Notes under the pieces: generated by a model
What the model was told of the DNA's origin: nothing
The model's input: the letters and a program-made list of their open reading frames with translations, nothing else
The model's database searches: none
Shown: one piece after another, positions 26,383-35,357 of the stretch
Layout: every line of letters begins with the position of its first letter
How positions within the stretch are numbered: position 1 is the first letter of the stretch
Origin: CAZFVY01 sp964522665
GTDB lineage: Bacteria > Verrucomicrobiota > Verrucomicrobiia > Limisphaerales > CAZFVY01
DNA: 54,404 bases
Assembly (NCBI GenBank): GCA_964522665.1
Contig: CAZFVY010000040.1
Span: 1-54,404, forward strand
Direction: 5' to 3'
Translations under genes and position numbers: made by a program

Positions 26383-26819
26383 GGGTGCAGGTTTGAGTAT
26401 CAGGTAGCGAAACGACCGGGCTTTGTCCAGTGGATAGGTTCGCCCGATTCGGCCCGGCGCCTCGATCGGCTCGGCCATGAGAATGCCGCGGCGTCCGCCG
26501 AGCGCCGGTTTTGCGACTCGGGAGACTCGAGCGAAAGCTCCGCGCGCTTATCTCGCTCGGCTCAAGGAAATCTTAACCACCACGTCGCCAGATTATAGAG
26601 ACCGACGCGCGCGCGGATAGCGATGCCCGCCGATAACCGCACGCCGCCAAGCGAGGGGCATGGCGACCCATCGAACCCGCCCCAACATACGCGCAGGCCG
26701 CGCGCCCCGGGGTCGGCCCCGACGGCATTGCCATCGGAATTCTTAGCGCGCGGCTTGGATTCCGGCGCGCTCCGCCGCCCGCGTCCGGCCCGATACGAAT
26801 TTCGGCGCCGCTTTGCGGG
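26383..26819. other. Gene-free spacer upstream of the histidine kinase
   Basis: I see no gene here. The kinase frame continues without a stop to 26478, but that part has no signal-like or domain-like content. Open frames on the plus strand are short and very rich in Arg and Pro, as expected from shadow translation of high-GC DNA. No clear promoter or hairpin was found. Confidence 0.55.
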
Positions 26820-28304
26820 CTACCATTGACGGACGCGATAGAAGCGCCGCGCGTCGCCCGCCGGTAATGAAACGTCGTCGAACGAGCTATCAGGCTGGAT
26901 CGGACTCGCGGGCAGGAAAGGTCCCGTCACCAACGGCGACGCTTCCACCTGAAAGACACGGCCCTTTCCGTCCCATCCGAGGCGAATTCCCGCCGGGCTG
27001 GCCAACGTCTGCGGCGGGACCAGGAGAGGCGCCAGCGCGGGTGGAATGGCGTCCGTCACGATATAAAGCGCATCCAAACCGTAGTCGGCCAGCCCCTCGA
27101 CCGGGGCGAACAGCGAGACCAGTTCGGCGTTCCGAAACACGATATAGCCTTGATCGGAGAGCAGATCGCCCGGCTGAATCTGGCCCGCTGATTGGGCCTG
27201 GAAACCCTGGGCCACCGAAAACCAGATCTCCCCGCTGGGCCAAACATAGAACGCGCGCAAGCCATAATCCGGAGACGGGTCAACCGGATGCAGGTTTGCC
27301 AGCAGTTGCTGATTGCTTTTCACGATCACGCCCCGATCGGAGAGCAAGTCGCCGTGGTGAAGGGTGACCCCCGCGGCCGACATCAGATTGGAGCGCGTTG
27401 AAAAATAGACTTCACCGTCATCTTGCAGCTGCGCTCCGTCCAAGCCCGCGTCCGGGACGGGCGCGGGAAGCCCAAAAGCGCGGGTAAAGTCCTGATTGCG
27501 CATTACGATCCGGCCGTTCGCCGACACGAGATCGCCATTCTGGAGCGCTCCCAGCGTCTCGCTAAAAACATCCTGATTCAACGAAAAGACCACCTCGCCC
27601 CCCGGCAAAATGTCCACCGCGTTGAGGCCGAGGTCTGGCGTCGGCGGCATGATCCCCAGCCGTTGCATCAGGTCCGCGTTCGCCTTGACCACGCGTCCCC
27701 CCGCGGAAATCAGGTCGCCGGCACTCACCTTATTCGTCGGCGCCGCCCACGCGCCCGCGGTAAACCCACGCGCGGTGGAGAACCATATTTCCTGAACCGG
27801 AGCGGCGGCGATTTGCAGGCTATAAGTCTGCGCGAGGGTCCCATTCGTCTGATCAACGGCGATTTGAATCATCGGCCAGGACCGAGGAACGGTCGTGGCG
27901 CCGTTGGTCAGATATGCCAATCGGTTCGAGACGCCGTCGTCGATATTTACTTGCAGGAACATTTGCTGGAACAACGCCACTTCACCGCCTTGTTGATAGG
28001 TTCCGCCGCCGGTTACCTTGTATTGGCGCCCCGGAGCCGCGCCAGCCGTGAACGCGATTCCGTCCAGCGCGAATCGTTCGAAGAGCGGATTCACATCCAG
28101 CAAGCGGAGGCGGAAAGAGCCGCGCAAAGGCACGGCGATCGTGGGTCGGTCGCAAATCAGACAGTCATCGATCAGCGCGCTGCCGTCCAACAAGGCGTAG
28201 GTGACGCCCTGGTTGGTCGTCATCGACTGGCCCCATAATGGAGCCATCCGCCCGACCAAAAGCAGCAGCGCGAGGGCGCTTTTCGCGAGTCCGGCCGACC
28301 TCAT
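26820..28304 (-). CDS. Secreted protein with four tandem ~62-residue 'GDLLS' repeats and a C-terminal FYR module
   Basis: I do not recognise a named family. The 494-residue product has a signal peptide (LAKSALALLLLVGRMAPLWG, about 6-25) and a beta-rich region to about residue 180. Four tandem repeats follow. Each opens with E-[IV]-x-F-S and contains G-D-L-[IVL]-S-x-x-G-x-[IV]-V-x-x-N followed by a hydrophobic stretch and P-D-x-G-L: GDLISAGGRVVKAN, GDLVSANGRIVMRN, GDLLSDRGVIVKSN, GDLLSDQGYIVFRN. The regular length and four blades suggest a small propeller or solenoid. The C-terminus carries the shared module ending ARRFYRVRQW. It could bind a surface ligand or act as a structural adhesin; no catalytic site was found. 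ATG 28304 is supported by the signal peptide. Confidence 0.8.
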   Translation of the reverse strand: MRSAGLAKSALALLLLVGRMAPLWGQSMTTNQGVTYALLDGSALIDDCLICDRPTIAVPLRGSFRLRLLDVNPLFERFALDGIAFTAGAAPGRQYKVTGGGTYQQGGEVALFQQMFLQVNIDDGVSNRLAYLTNGATTVPRSWPMIQIAVDQTNGTLAQTYSLQIAAAPVQEIWFSTARGFTAGAWAAPTNKVSAGDLISAGGRVVKANADLMQRLGIMPPTPDLGLNAVDILPGGEVVFSLNQDVFSETLGALQNGDLVSANGRIVMRNQDFTRAFGLPAPVPDAGLDGAQLQDDGEVYFSTRSNLMSAAGVTLHHGDLLSDRGVIVKSNQQLLANLHPVDPSPDYGLRAFYVWPSGEIWFSVAQGFQAQSAGQIQPGDLLSDQGYIVFRNAELVSLFAPVEGLADYGLDALYIVTDAIPPALAPLLVPPQTLASPAGIRLGWDGKGRVFQVEASPLVTGPFLPASPIQPDSSFDDVSLPAGDARRFYRVRQW

Positions 28305-28735
28305 AGTTCTGATTTCTGACGCGACACCGCCGGCAAGAGCCGGCTCAAGTGAATGAGAGCGAAACCAACTTCCGCGTTCCATTCACCGTTTTGCTAATTT
28401 AACCTAGCCGCCGAGGAACCGCAACCCGCCGCGCCGCGGAAAGGCGCCGCCGCGGTCGAGATTCGACGGGCCAGCTAGCGCGCCCACGTCAGCGAGTGGA
28501 TTGGCGCACGATTCACCGGCTGGCGAGTGGGCGGGGTGCGGGAGTCGTTTCCGCCGACATTACGATACAGCGTTGCCAGCGGCTAAGCCGCATCCACTTC
28601 CCGCGCTGCCAGGCGGCGAAGGCCGGAGCCTGGCGTCAACGGGTGTGCCGCGCGCCATCCGCAACGCTTGATAACGCCGTCACCATTCACCCCTTTCGCT
28701 TGCCTGCGTCGGCGCAACCATTACTGTTCCGCTCG
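28305..28735. other. Intergenic region between divergent genes
   Basis: No gene. The frame in front of the phosphodiesterase start is open but carries no conserved sequence. GCCGGC-AAGA-GCCGGC (28329-28344) is a perfect 6-bp hairpin. GTGAATG (28349-28355) and CATTCAC (28380-28386) form a second, widely spaced inverted repeat. Promoters for both divergent genes should lie here, but none is convincing. Confidence 0.45.
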
Positions 28736-29533
28736 GTGAAACTGCTCTTTATCGGCGATGTCGTGGGGGAACCAGGCCGCCGCGCGGTCAAACAGATCGT
28801 CCCGCGGCTGCGCAAACAATTCGAAATCGACGTCGTGATCGCCAATGGCGAAAACTCCGCCGGCGGTTCCGGCATCACGGTCGCGACCGCCGCCGACCTC
28901 TTTCTGGCCGGGGTGGACATCATCACCAGCGGCGACCATCTCTGGGATCAGAAAGAAGTCTCCGCGTTACTGCAGAATGAACCGCGTTTTCTCCGCCCGT
29001 TGAATTATCCGAGCGGAACGCCCGGACAGGGCAGCGTCGTCTGCCGCGCCGACGGCCGCCCGCCGGTGGCAATCATCAACGTCCAAGGCCGTACTTTCAT
29101 GCAACCGCCGTTGGACAACCCGTTCACGACGATTCGCGCCGAAGTCGCGCGCTTGCGAACCCAGGCCCAGATCATCTTCGTGGACATGCACGCGGAGGCG
29201 ACGTCGGAAAAAATCGCCATCGCCCGCATGTTGGACGGCCAGGTGAGCGCCGTCGTCGGCACGCACACCCACGTCCAAACCGCCGACGAACAGATCTTTC
29301 CCGGCGGGACCGCGTTCTTGTGCGACGCCGGTTTCACCGGCCCGCACGAAAGCGTCCTCGGGCGTGAGATTCACCCGATCGTGAAGCGTTTCCTGAGCAG
29401 CCAACCGCAGCGGTTCGAGGTCGCGACCGGCCGCATTTTGCTGCAAGGCGCCTTGATCGAAGTGGACGCGGAGACGGGGCGCGCGCTTAAGATCGAACGC
29501 ATTTCGGAACCGCTCGTCGCCGGCGAGAGCTGA
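28736..29533 (+). CDS. ymdB: YmdB-type metallophosphoesterase (TIGR00282 family)
   Basis: A 265-residue cytoplasmic phosphodiesterase. Family members hydrolyse 2',3'-cyclic AMP in Bacillus and influence RNA turnover and development. Dinuclear metal ligands show in GDVVGEPG (near residue 8), IANGENSAGGSGI, SGDHLWDQKE, VDMHAEATSEK and GTHTHVQTADE. GTG 28736 was chosen although the frame stays open to 28496: it begins exactly at the family's KLLFIGDVVG start and gives the usual length of about 264. It is followed after 21 bp by xseA, so the two are probably cotranscribed. Confidence 0.9.
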   Translation: MKLLFIGDVVGEPGRRAVKQIVPRLRKQFEIDVVIANGENSAGGSGITVATAADLFLAGVDIITSGDHLWDQKEVSALLQNEPRFLRPLNYPSGTPGQGSVVCRADGRPPVAIINVQGRTFMQPPLDNPFTTIRAEVARLRTQAQIIFVDMHAEATSEKIAIARMLDGQVSAVVGTHTHVQTADEQIFPGGTAFLCDAGFTGPHESVLGREIHPIVKRFLSSQPQRFEVATGRILLQGALIEVDAETGRALKIERISEPLVAGES

Positions 29534-29554
29534 CCCACGCCGAAAAGAGCCGCC

Positions 29555-30964
29555 ATGCCGAAAGCCGTTTCATCACAGTGGGACTTCGGAGAATTGTTTC
29601 CGGTCGAACCCGTTCGCCGCGTCTTGTCGGTCACCGAGCTTACCGGCCAGGTAAAACGGCTGCTGGAGAAGCAAATCGGCCTGGTCTGGATCAGTGGCGA
29701 GATCACGAACCTTCGGGTCCAAAGCTCGGGGCATTTATACTTCACGCTCAAGGATGCCGGAGCGCAACTGAATTGCGTTCTCTTCCGCGGTGACGCCGCG
29801 CGCTTCCGCGCGCTAATCGAGGACGGACGCAAGGTCCTCGCGCAGGGCGATCTGACGGTCTATGAGCCGCGCGGACAATATCAGTTGATCGTCCGCGCCG
29901 TCGAGCAAGCCGGCCTCGGCGCGCTCCAGGCCGCTTTCGAGAAGCTGAAGCAAAAGCTCGACGCGGAGGGCCTTTTCGCGGCCGCCCGCAAACGGCCGCT
30001 GCCCGCCTATCCCGAACGGATCGGCGTGGTCACCTCACCCACCGGCGCGGCGATTCGTGACGTTCTCCACGTCGTGCAACGACGTAATCCAGCCCTGGAG
30101 ATGATCCTGGCGCCGGCTCGCGTGCAGGGAGAAGGCGCCGGGGCGGAAATCGCCGCCGCGATCCGTTGGCTCAACGCATGGTCACAATCGCTACCACCCG
30201 CGGAGGCGCTTGATTTGATCCTCGTCACCCGGGGCGGCGGCAGCCTCGAAGACCTCTGGGCGTTCAATGAAGAGGTCGTGGCGCGCGCGATCTACGAATC
30301 GGCGCTGCCGGTGGTCTCGGCGGTCGGGCACGAGATCGATTTCACGATCAGTGATTTTGTCGCCGATCTGCGCGCCGCCACGCCGAGCGCCGCGGCGGAA
30401 ATCATCACGGAAGGGGTATATTCGCGGCGGGAATTTCTTGAGGGCATCACGGACTGGCTGCCACTTCAGGTTCGCCGCCGACTGGAGCGCGAGCGTGATG
30501 ATTGGCAGGCTTTGTTCGAACGGCTTGGCCGCGCGCATCCTCGACGCCGCATCGACGAAAAGCTGCAACATCTGGATGATCTCCAGACCAGCCTCGTTCG
30601 GGGCCTGACCCATCGTTGGCGGCATTGTCAGACAGTTTGGTCATCCCTGCGCCAACGGCTCGCCCGCGCCCGACCCGGCCAGGCGCTAGCCCGACGCCAG
30701 GAGACGCTGCAACACGCGGAAGCCCGGTTGCGCGAGTTAGCCGGTCGCCGGCTCGAAACGGCGGCCCATCGCTGGGCGTCGGCATCCGCGCGGCTCCGCC
30801 TGCTCTCGACGGAACACGTCCTCGCGCGCGGCTATTCGATCACAACGGACGCCGCCACCGGACGGGTGGTTCGATCCGCGCACGACACCCAGCCGGGCCA
30901 GAAATTGAAAACTCGGTTCCACGCGGGAGAAGTCGTGAGCGTCGTTACGCCGGATAATCCTTGA
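29555..30964 (+). CDS. xseA: Exodeoxyribonuclease VII large subunit
   Basis: A 469-residue XseA, which with the small subunit XseB degrades single-stranded DNA in both directions. The N-terminal OB-fold domain (about 20-125) reads SVTELTGQVKRLLEKQIG, WISGEITNLRVQSSGHLYF and NCVLFRGDA. The catalytic core has VVTSPTGAAIRD, RGGGSLEDLWAFNEE and SAVGHEIDFTISDFVADLRA. A coiled-coil-rich C-terminal part follows, then VLARGYSITTD near the end. Length and motif order are standard. No xseB-like gene (about 70-80 residues) is adjacent; the next gene is a CPXCG protein. Confidence 0.96.
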   Translation: MPKAVSSQWDFGELFPVEPVRRVLSVTELTGQVKRLLEKQIGLVWISGEITNLRVQSSGHLYFTLKDAGAQLNCVLFRGDAARFRALIEDGRKVLAQGDLTVYEPRGQYQLIVRAVEQAGLGALQAAFEKLKQKLDAEGLFAAARKRPLPAYPERIGVVTSPTGAAIRDVLHVVQRRNPALEMILAPARVQGEGAGAEIAAAIRWLNAWSQSLPPAEALDLILVTRGGGSLEDLWAFNEEVVARAIYESALPVVSAVGHEIDFTISDFVADLRAATPSAAAEIITEGVYSRREFLEGITDWLPLQVRRRLERERDDWQALFERLGRAHPRRRIDEKLQHLDDLQTSLVRGLTHRWRHCQTVWSSLRQRLARARPGQALARRQETLQHAEARLRELAGRRLETAAHRWASASARLRLLSTEHVLARGYSITTDAATGRVVRSAHDTQPGQKLKTRFHAGEVVSVVTPDNP

Positions 30965-31007
30965 AAAGGCGCGGCGCTGACGCGGTGGCCGCCCTTAAAT
31001 CATAATT

Positions 31008-31193
31008 ATGAAGATGCAAGTCGCCGAGACAGTCCAGTGCCCCTTTTGTGGGCAGAGCTTCGAGCTGATGATCGATACCAGCGTCGAGCAACAATGCTTT
31101 ACGACGGATTGCGAGATCTGTTGCCGGCCGTTCGAGGTCGCCGTCGAATGCGAGCCGGGCGAAATTCTGAGCTTGGATGTGACGGCCGATTAG
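31008..31193 (+). CDS. CPXCG-motif cysteine-rich small protein
   Basis: A 61-residue protein with the opening VQCPFCGQSFEL (Cys11, Cys14) and a second cysteine group, QQCFTTDCEICCRPFEV. It fits the Cys-rich CPXCG family, probable small zinc ribbons of unknown role. The acidic C-terminus (ECEPGEILSLDVTAD) is typical. It lies 43 bp after xseA and 48 bp before a membrane protein gene in the same direction. Confidence 0.88.
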   Translation: MKMQVAETVQCPFCGQSFELMIDTSVEQQCFTTDCEICCRPFEVAVECEPGEILSLDVTAD

Positions 31194-31241
31194 CCGAGAG
31201 TCTCGCCTTCCGACGCGCGCGGGCGCCGCGAGAATAAGAAT

Positions 31242-31532
31242 ATGAACGCACATTCCGTTTTGTGGATTTACATCGTCCTGCTGGTGGCCGGCGGGTTGGT
31301 CGGGTTTCTAAAGGCAAAGAGCCGCATTTCGCTCATCATGTCGGTGGCGTTCGCGGCGATCCTTGCTCTCAGCCAACTCGCGCCGCTGCGGGCCTATCCG
31401 ATTACCGATATCACGCTCGCCTTCCTGCTCGTCTTCTTCGGCGTGCGTTTCGCCAAAGGCCGCAAGTTTATGCCGGCGGGCTTGCTGACGATTCTGACGG
31501 TGGTCACGCTGGCGTTGCGCCATCTGATCTAG
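31242..31532 (+). CDS. Small TMEM14-like membrane protein
   Basis: A 96-residue hydrophobic protein with three to four membrane segments: VLWIYIVLLVAGGLVGFLKA, LIMSVAFAAILALSQLAPL, ITLAFLLVFFGVRF and AGLLTILTVVTLALRH. The Gly-rich first helix followed by a K/S/R-rich turn (KAKSRISL) and the FAKGRKFMPAGLL segment match the TMEM14 (UPF0136) family, reported as membrane transport or porphyrin-related in eukaryotes; the bacterial role is unknown. Confidence 0.82.
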   Translation: MNAHSVLWIYIVLLVAGGLVGFLKAKSRISLIMSVAFAAILALSQLAPLRAYPITDITLAFLLVFFGVRFAKGRKFMPAGLLTILTVVTLALRHLI

Positions 31533-31583
31533 TTCCGCGCGCGTTCACGCGTCTAGCCACGGTCCCGCTGGACCAAATTCCCG

Positions 31584-34403
31584 ATGCAAACGGACCTTCC
31601 CATCTGGCAACTCCACGCGGAAATCGTCGCGACGCTTGAGGCTGGAAATCGCCTCGTCCTGGTCGCTCCCACCGGATCAGGGAAGACCACCCAGGTTCCG
31701 CAGATGCTCCTTGATTCGGGCCTCCTCGGCGCGGCCGACTCCCCCGCCTCGACCAGCCCGCGAGGCGGCCGGAAGATCGTCGTGCTGCAACCCCGCCGCG
31801 TCGCCGCCCGCACCGTGGCCGCCCGCGTCGCCTGGGAACGGCGCGGAAAGCTCGGTGATGAAGTCGGCTACCAAATCCGATTCGACGACCTGACCAGCTT
31901 GGGCACCCGCATCTGCTTCGTCACGGAAGGTATTTTGTTGCGCTGGTTGCAGGACGACCCGGACTTGCCCGAGGTCGGCGCGGTTTTGTTTGACGAGTTT
32001 CACGAGAGAAACCTGCTGAGTGACGTTGCTCTGGCCCTCGTCAAACAAATCCAAGAGAACCGTCGGCCCGATCTGAAAATGGTCGTCATGTCCGCCACGC
32101 TCGACGCGGAACCGGTGGCAGCGTATCTCGGCTCAAAGCCCAGCGCCGCCACGACGGAACCCGCCGAGGACGATTCGATCCCCTGCCCAATTCTCGTTTC
32201 GGAGGGGCGCAGCTTCGGCGTCGAGATTCGCTACCTCGACTCGCACGACGAGCGGCCCTTGACGGAACAGGCAGCCACCGCGGTCGCCGAGATCCTGCGT
32301 TCCGGCGCCCCCGGCGACGTGCTCGTGTTCATGCCGGGGATGGGCGAAATCAACGGCACGATCAACGCCTGCCGCGCCGCCAGCCTGCCGGAACGCGTGG
32401 CGTTCATCCCCTTGCACGGCGAACTTGAACCCACGGCGCAAGACTTGGCCTTTGCGCCCAACTCCCTCCGCAAAGTCGTCGTCTCCACCAACGTGGCCGA
32501 AACCTCCGTGACCATCGACGGCATCCGCCATGTCGTTGATGGCGGCCAGGCGCGCGTAGCCCGCTATGACGCCGACCGGGGCATCAGCACGTTATTCATC
32601 GAGGAGATCAGCCGCGCCTCCGCGGAACAGCGCGCGGGCCGCGCCGGACGCACCGCGCCGGGAGTCTGCCGGCGGCTTTGGACCGAGAGCGGACATCTGA
32701 ACCGGCCGGAGCGCAATACCCCGGAGATTCAGCGCGCGGACCTCGCGGAAGTGGTGCTTTTACTGCACTCACTCGGCATCAAACGCGCCGCCAAATTCGA
32801 TTGGCTGGATAAGCCGGACCCGGTCGCCGTCGAGCGCGCGGAAAAACTATTGACGATGCTCGGGGCGTTGCGCCCCAGCCACGCTGATTCTACCGCGACG
32901 GCCGACGCCGGCGCTCCGCCGACGAGGCCCGCCCAACTGGTCGAGGCCGTGACCGGGAACCGCCACGTGATGCGCGCCACCTCCGATCTTACGCCGATCG
33001 GGCGCCAGATGTTGCGCCTGCCCATGCATCCGCGATTTTCCCGGATGTTGGTCGAAGCGGGCCGCCGCGAATGCGTCCCCGCCGCCGCGTTGTGCGCGGC
33101 GTTGGTGAGCGGGCGCGACCTCCTGACCCGGCTCCGCCGCGACGACAAACACATCGCCGAAGCCCGGGAATTGTTTGAAGCGAGTCAGCTTTCCGATTTT
33201 TTCACGCTGATGCGGGCCTACGAATTCGCCCGAAAGTGCAACTTCAACCCCGACCAATGCCGGCGTTACGGCATCAACGGACACGTCGCGCGGCAGGTCG
33301 AACAAACCTTCGAGCAACTCGTCAGGCTCGCCGAACAGCAGCGCCTCACGGCCAGGCCCAAAAGCGAACGAGAGCTTTCGGACGCGGACGCTTCGCCGGA
33401 GGACGCCTCACCGGCGAGCGCCTCACCGCGCGGCTCGCGCGCGGCCGGGGATGACGGACTTCTCCTTTGCCTCACGGCGGGGTTCATCGACCAGCTTTGT
33501 CGGCGGCGGGATCAGGGAACCCTCGATTGCGACCTCACCGAGGGACGGACCGGGACCGTGATGAGGGAAAGCGTCGTGCAGAATTCTCAACTCATGGTCG
33601 CCGCGACGATTCGCGAAACGCCGTCGCGCGGCTCCGAGAATCTGACGTTGCTGGGCCTGCTCACCGCGGTGAAGCGGGAATGGCTCGAGGAGCTTTTTCC
33701 CCAACACATCCACGTCGCCGTGGAACATCTTTTTGATCGCACGCAAAAGCGCGTGGCGGCCGTGAAACTGATTCGGTTCGCCGACCTGGTGATCCATCAC
33801 GAGCATCAACGGGAGCTCGACGACGAAGCCTCCGGGCGCTGCCTGGCGGAAGCGTATCGCAAAGGCTGGTTTGAATTGCCGCTGTTCAATCACGAACTGA
33901 AGCAATTCATCGGCCGCGTGAACCTGGTGTGCGCGGTGATGCCCGAACTGGAATTTCCCCCGCTCGACGACGCGGCGATCACCCGCGCGCTGGGCCGCGC
34001 GTTCGCCGGATTGACGCTCGCGAAGGAAGCCCAGGCCACCCATTTGCAGGCCGAATTTGCCCGCCACCTCGCGCCCGAACAACGGACCTGGCTGGACGAA
34101 CTGGCGCCGACCAGCCTGCCTTGGGCCGAAGGGCGGAAGCTCAAGCTGCTCTACGCGGAACAGGCGCGGGACGACCGCGGAGAATTGAACCCGCCCGAAG
34201 CGCAGGTCAAACTGCACGAATGCTTTCCGCTGACCATTCATCCCGCGATCTGCGAGGGCAAATTGCCGGTCAAACTCTGGCTCTGCTCGCCCGACGGCAA
34301 GCGGATCGAGCCGACGGTCAGATGGCCCGCTTTCAAGACCACCGCCTATCCCAAGCTCAAAGGCGCCCTGCAAAAGAAGTTTCCCAGCATCGCCTGGATT
34401 TAG
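31584..34403 (+). CDS. hrpB: DEAH-box ATP-dependent helicase HrpB
   Basis: A 939-residue helicase of superfamily 2. Walker A is APTGSGKTTQVPQ (about 28-40), motif II is DEFHER (a DExH variant), and motif III is MSATLD. Motif VI is in QRAGRAGRTAPGVC. The ratchet-like HA2 region follows, and the C-terminus (CFPLTIHPAICEGKLPVKLW ... AYPKLKGALQKKFPSIAWI) matches the HrpB-specific domain. It is longer than the usual ~820-850 residues, partly from a low-complexity Ser/Ala/Asp-rich insert near 600-630 (DADASPEDASPASASPRG). Bacterial HrpB acts on nucleic acid; its substrate is not firmly known. It starts 51 bp after the TMEM14-like gene. Confidence 0.93.
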   Translation: MQTDLPIWQLHAEIVATLEAGNRLVLVAPTGSGKTTQVPQMLLDSGLLGAADSPASTSPRGGRKIVVLQPRRVAARTVAARVAWERRGKLGDEVGYQIRFDDLTSLGTRICFVTEGILLRWLQDDPDLPEVGAVLFDEFHERNLLSDVALALVKQIQENRRPDLKMVVMSATLDAEPVAAYLGSKPSAATTEPAEDDSIPCPILVSEGRSFGVEIRYLDSHDERPLTEQAATAVAEILRSGAPGDVLVFMPGMGEINGTINACRAASLPERVAFIPLHGELEPTAQDLAFAPNSLRKVVVSTNVAETSVTIDGIRHVVDGGQARVARYDADRGISTLFIEEISRASAEQRAGRAGRTAPGVCRRLWTESGHLNRPERNTPEIQRADLAEVVLLLHSLGIKRAAKFDWLDKPDPVAVERAEKLLTMLGALRPSHADSTATADAGAPPTRPAQLVEAVTGNRHVMRATSDLTPIGRQMLRLPMHPRFSRMLVEAGRRECVPAAALCAALVSGRDLLTRLRRDDKHIAEARELFEASQLSDFFTLMRAYEFARKCNFNPDQCRRYGINGHVARQVEQTFEQLVRLAEQQRLTARPKSERELSDADASPEDASPASASPRGSRAAGDDGLLLCLTAGFIDQLCRRRDQGTLDCDLTEGRTGTVMRESVVQNSQLMVAATIRETPSRGSENLTLLGLLTAVKREWLEELFPQHIHVAVEHLFDRTQKRVAAVKLIRFADLVIHHEHQRELDDEASGRCLAEAYRKGWFELPLFNHELKQFIGRVNLVCAVMPELEFPPLDDAAITRALGRAFAGLTLAKEAQATHLQAEFARHLAPEQRTWLDELAPTSLPWAEGRKLKLLYAEQARDDRGELNPPEAQVKLHECFPLTIHPAICEGKLPVKLWLCSPDGKRIEPTVRWPAFKTTAYPKLKGALQKKFPSIAWI

Positions 34404-34560
34404 ACCCGACACCGGCCCGGCCACGAACGCTCGCCAAGCAGGCACGATCGAGGAAATCATTTGTCTTCCGGCCCCGACGGCGCCATTTTTTCGCGAGCCA
34501 ATGCTGGCTGGACCGAACGGGTCCGGCGCATCACGAATCGTAATCGCCAATCTTCCTTCC

Positions 34561-35256
34561 ATGCCGCCGACGTCATCCAAAATGATTCTTATCACCGGCG
34601 TCACCCGCGGCCTGGGCCGCGCGATGGTGACGGAATTCGCGAAGCTCGGCCATACCGTCGCCGGCTGCGGGCGTTCGCCAACCGCCATCGAGGCGTTGGC
34701 TCAGCAGGTGGGCAAGCCGCACGACTTCGCGGCGGTCGATGTTGCCGATGACGCCGCGGTCGCTGGGTGGGCCGAGCGCGTGTTGGCTGAGGTCGGCGTC
34801 CCCGACCTGGTCGTCAACAATGCCGCGCTCATCAACCGCAACGCGCCCCTCTGGCAAGTCTCGGCAAATGAGTTCTCGGAGGTTATCGACGTCAACCTCA
34901 AGGGCGTAGCCAATGTCATCCGCCATTTCGCGCCGCCGATGCTCGAACGCCGACATGGGGTAATCGTCAATTTCAGTTCCGGCTGGGGCCGCTCGACCAG
35001 TCCCGAGGTCGCCCCGTACTGCGCCACCAAGTGGGCCATCGAGGGACTGACTCAGGCGTTGGCGCAGGAGTTGCCGGCGGGAATGGCGGCGGTCGCGCTA
35101 AATCCGGGCGTCATCAATACCGAAATGTTGCAGAGTTGTTTTGGAGCGGGGGCGGCGGGCTATCCGACCCCGGAACGATGGGCCCGCGCAGCCGTGCCTT
35201 TCCTGCTCAAACTCGGCCCGCGCGACACCGGACGACCTCAGACGGCGCCGAGCTGA
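34561..35256 (+). CDS. Short-chain dehydrogenase/reductase
   Basis: A 231-residue SDR. The cofactor motif is ITGVTRGLGRAM (TGxxxGxG, near the N-terminus), VVNNAAL is the NNAG-like structural motif, and the catalytic Ser lies in VNFSSGWG with Tyr and Lys in APYCATKWAIEG. CGRSP follows the second strand in a position compatible with NADP preference. ATG 34561 was chosen; ATG 34582, which begins MILITG, is equally plausible. The substrate is unknown. The gene stands alone between hrpB and the convergent hydrolase gene. Confidence 0.92.
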   Translation: MPPTSSKMILITGVTRGLGRAMVTEFAKLGHTVAGCGRSPTAIEALAQQVGKPHDFAAVDVADDAAVAGWAERVLAEVGVPDLVVNNAALINRNAPLWQVSANEFSEVIDVNLKGVANVIRHFAPPMLERRHGVIVNFSSGWGRSTSPEVAPYCATKWAIEGLTQALAQELPAGMAAVALNPGVINTEMLQSCFGAGAAGYPTPERWARAAVPFLLKLGPRDTGRPQTAPS

Positions 35257-35357
35257 GGGCGGATTCGCCACCGAACCTTGGTCGCCGCCGATGAAAAGAC
35301 GGCCCGATGACGTGAGGCCGCCCACCACTCCGGCAGCGCAATGCGTCAGAGAACCAC

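Noticed and set aside
33423..34688. 421-codon minus-strand open frame inside hrpB
   Set aside because: It is antisense to hrpB, with no motif or plausible start; a shadow frame.
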